In this document: positions 63,643 through 64,000 of the stretch, piece after piece
Position numbering within the stretch: the stretch's first letter is position 1
How the letters are laid out: each line of letters opens with the position of its first letter
Assembly: GCF_900112065.1 (NCBI RefSeq)
Contig: NZ_FOKE01000004.1
Span: 310,001 to 374,000 of the forward strand
Source of the DNA: Cohnella sp. OV330
GTDB lineage: Bacteria; Bacillota; Bacilli; Paenibacillales; Paenibacillaceae
Direction of reading: 5' to 3'
DNA: 64,000 nucleotides
Position numbers and translations under genes: made by a program
The notes under the pieces: generated by a model
The model's input: the letters and a program-made list of their open reading frames with translations, nothing else
Told to the model about the DNA's origin: nothing
The model's database searches: none

Positions 63643-63655
63643 ACAATTAAATTGT
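63643..63655. promoter_or_regulatory. OhrR-like operator before ohrR
   Basis: ACAATTAAATTGT, a perfect palindrome resembling the core of the Bacillus ohr operator. It lies about 55 bases upstream of the ohrR start and probably overlaps its promoter. Confidence 0.6.
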
Positions 63656-63708
63656 CTGCAATCGAATCAAATCCAATATTATATTTCCCGCGGTCCGGTG
63701 TCAATCGC

Positions 63709-63741
63709 TTGACTTTTTATTTTAATTGCATACAATTTAAT
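63709..63741 (+). promoter_or_regulatory. Promoter and OhrR-like operator of the second gpx
   Basis: TTGACT, 16-base spacer, TACAAT on the plus strand; TTAATTGCATACAATTTAAT overlaps the -10 and matches the AATTGtATACAATT core of OhrR operators. Confidence 0.6.
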
Positions 63742-63770
63742 TTGACGAGATTAAACAAGGAGGAGTTCCC

Positions 63771-64000
63771 ATGTCGCTCTACGATATTGAAGTCTCCGAT
63801 GCCCGAGGCGCCGTACATCCGCTGTCCGAATACAAAGGTCAAGTGCTGCTGATCGTGAACACGGCGACCAAGTGCGGCTTCGCGCCCCAGTTCAAAGGCC
63901 TCCAGAAGCTGTACGACAAATATAAAGACGAGGGCTTTGCCGTACTTGGGTTCCCTAGCAATCAATTCGCGAACCAAGAACCGCTTGAGGGCGAGGCGAT
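63771..64000 (+). CDS. Second glutathione peroxidase family protein (partial)
   Basis: The first 76 codons of a second glutathione peroxidase, truncated by the right edge. Catalytic Cys in NTATKCGFAPQFKGLQ and FPSNQF are visible; the second cysteine position is Ser. AAGGAGGAG precedes ATG at 63771. It is divergent from ohrR and has its own promoter with an OhrR-like operator. Confidence 0.93.
   Translation, partial: MSLYDIEVSDARGAVHPLSEYKGQVLLIVNTATKCGFAPQFKGLQKLYDKYKDEGFAVLGFPSNQFANQEPLEGEA

Overview
The window is a GC-rich chromosomal segment of an endospore-forming member of the Bacillota, most likely Paenibacillaceae (Cohnella or Paenibacillus-like). This rests on sporulation genes arranged as in Bacillus (spoIVA, spoVIF, ypeB, spmAB, spoVA, spoIIA-sigF, dacF), on YphE/YphF, YpfA/YpfB, YtfI/YtfJ and YqzK homologues in conserved order, and on clean Bacillus-type ribosome binding sites, terminators and sporulation sigma-factor promoters. 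Nearly all genes lie on the minus strand, and genuine starts include many GTG and TTG codons.

Layout from left to right. 1-3100: the start of hepS, an anchored protein of unknown function, mtrB (TRAP), tRNA-Pro(GGG) and a compact agr-like quorum-sensing operon. 3300-9400: hbs, a CUT2-type sugar ABC transporter, and spoIVA with a sigma-E promoter. 9400-14800: YphF-like lipoprotein, two 2Fe-2S ferredoxins flanking a nucleotidyltransferase-like protein, YphE, a nitroreductase, spoVIF, gpsA and plsY. 14800-20500: der, the YIEGIA pair, the S1-domain protein, plsC, cmk and ypfB. 20500-27000: ypfA, ypeB, a small zinc-ribbon protein where sleB would be expected, prsW, mecA, a polysaccharide deacetylase and a CPBP-family membrane protein. 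27100-36300: an anchored unknown protein, serA, an unknown protein and the resABCDE cytochrome c biogenesis and redox-response operon. 36300-43000: rluB, spmBA-dacB, ytfJ, ytfI and scpBA. 42800-47500: the riboflavin operon with its FMN riboswitch, then ppiB. 47600-55000: lysA, spoVAF/AB/AA, sigF, spoIIAB/AA and dacF. 55000-61200: a GC-poor island with a degenerate IS1595-like transposase, then pdp, punA, deoB, xerD and yqzK. 61300-64000: a subtilase without a signal peptide, then an OhrR regulator flanked by two glutathione peroxidases.

The most unusual locus is the agr-like operon (1424-3102). It has AgrB and a 40-residue AgrD-type precursor, but its membrane sensor carries no histidine kinase and its LytTR regulator carries no receiver domain. 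The four genes overlap by a few bases. This suggests a peptide-responsive membrane protein acting on a LytTR protein without a phosphorelay. Other points worth checking are a LexA-like box on a strong promoter before the transposase-like gene, the XerD catalytic lysine replaced by threonine, the first glycine of the GpsA nucleotide motif replaced by valine, an scpA frame without a canonical start, the missing sleB and spoVAC-AD-AE genes, and a terminator-like hairpin in the serA leader.
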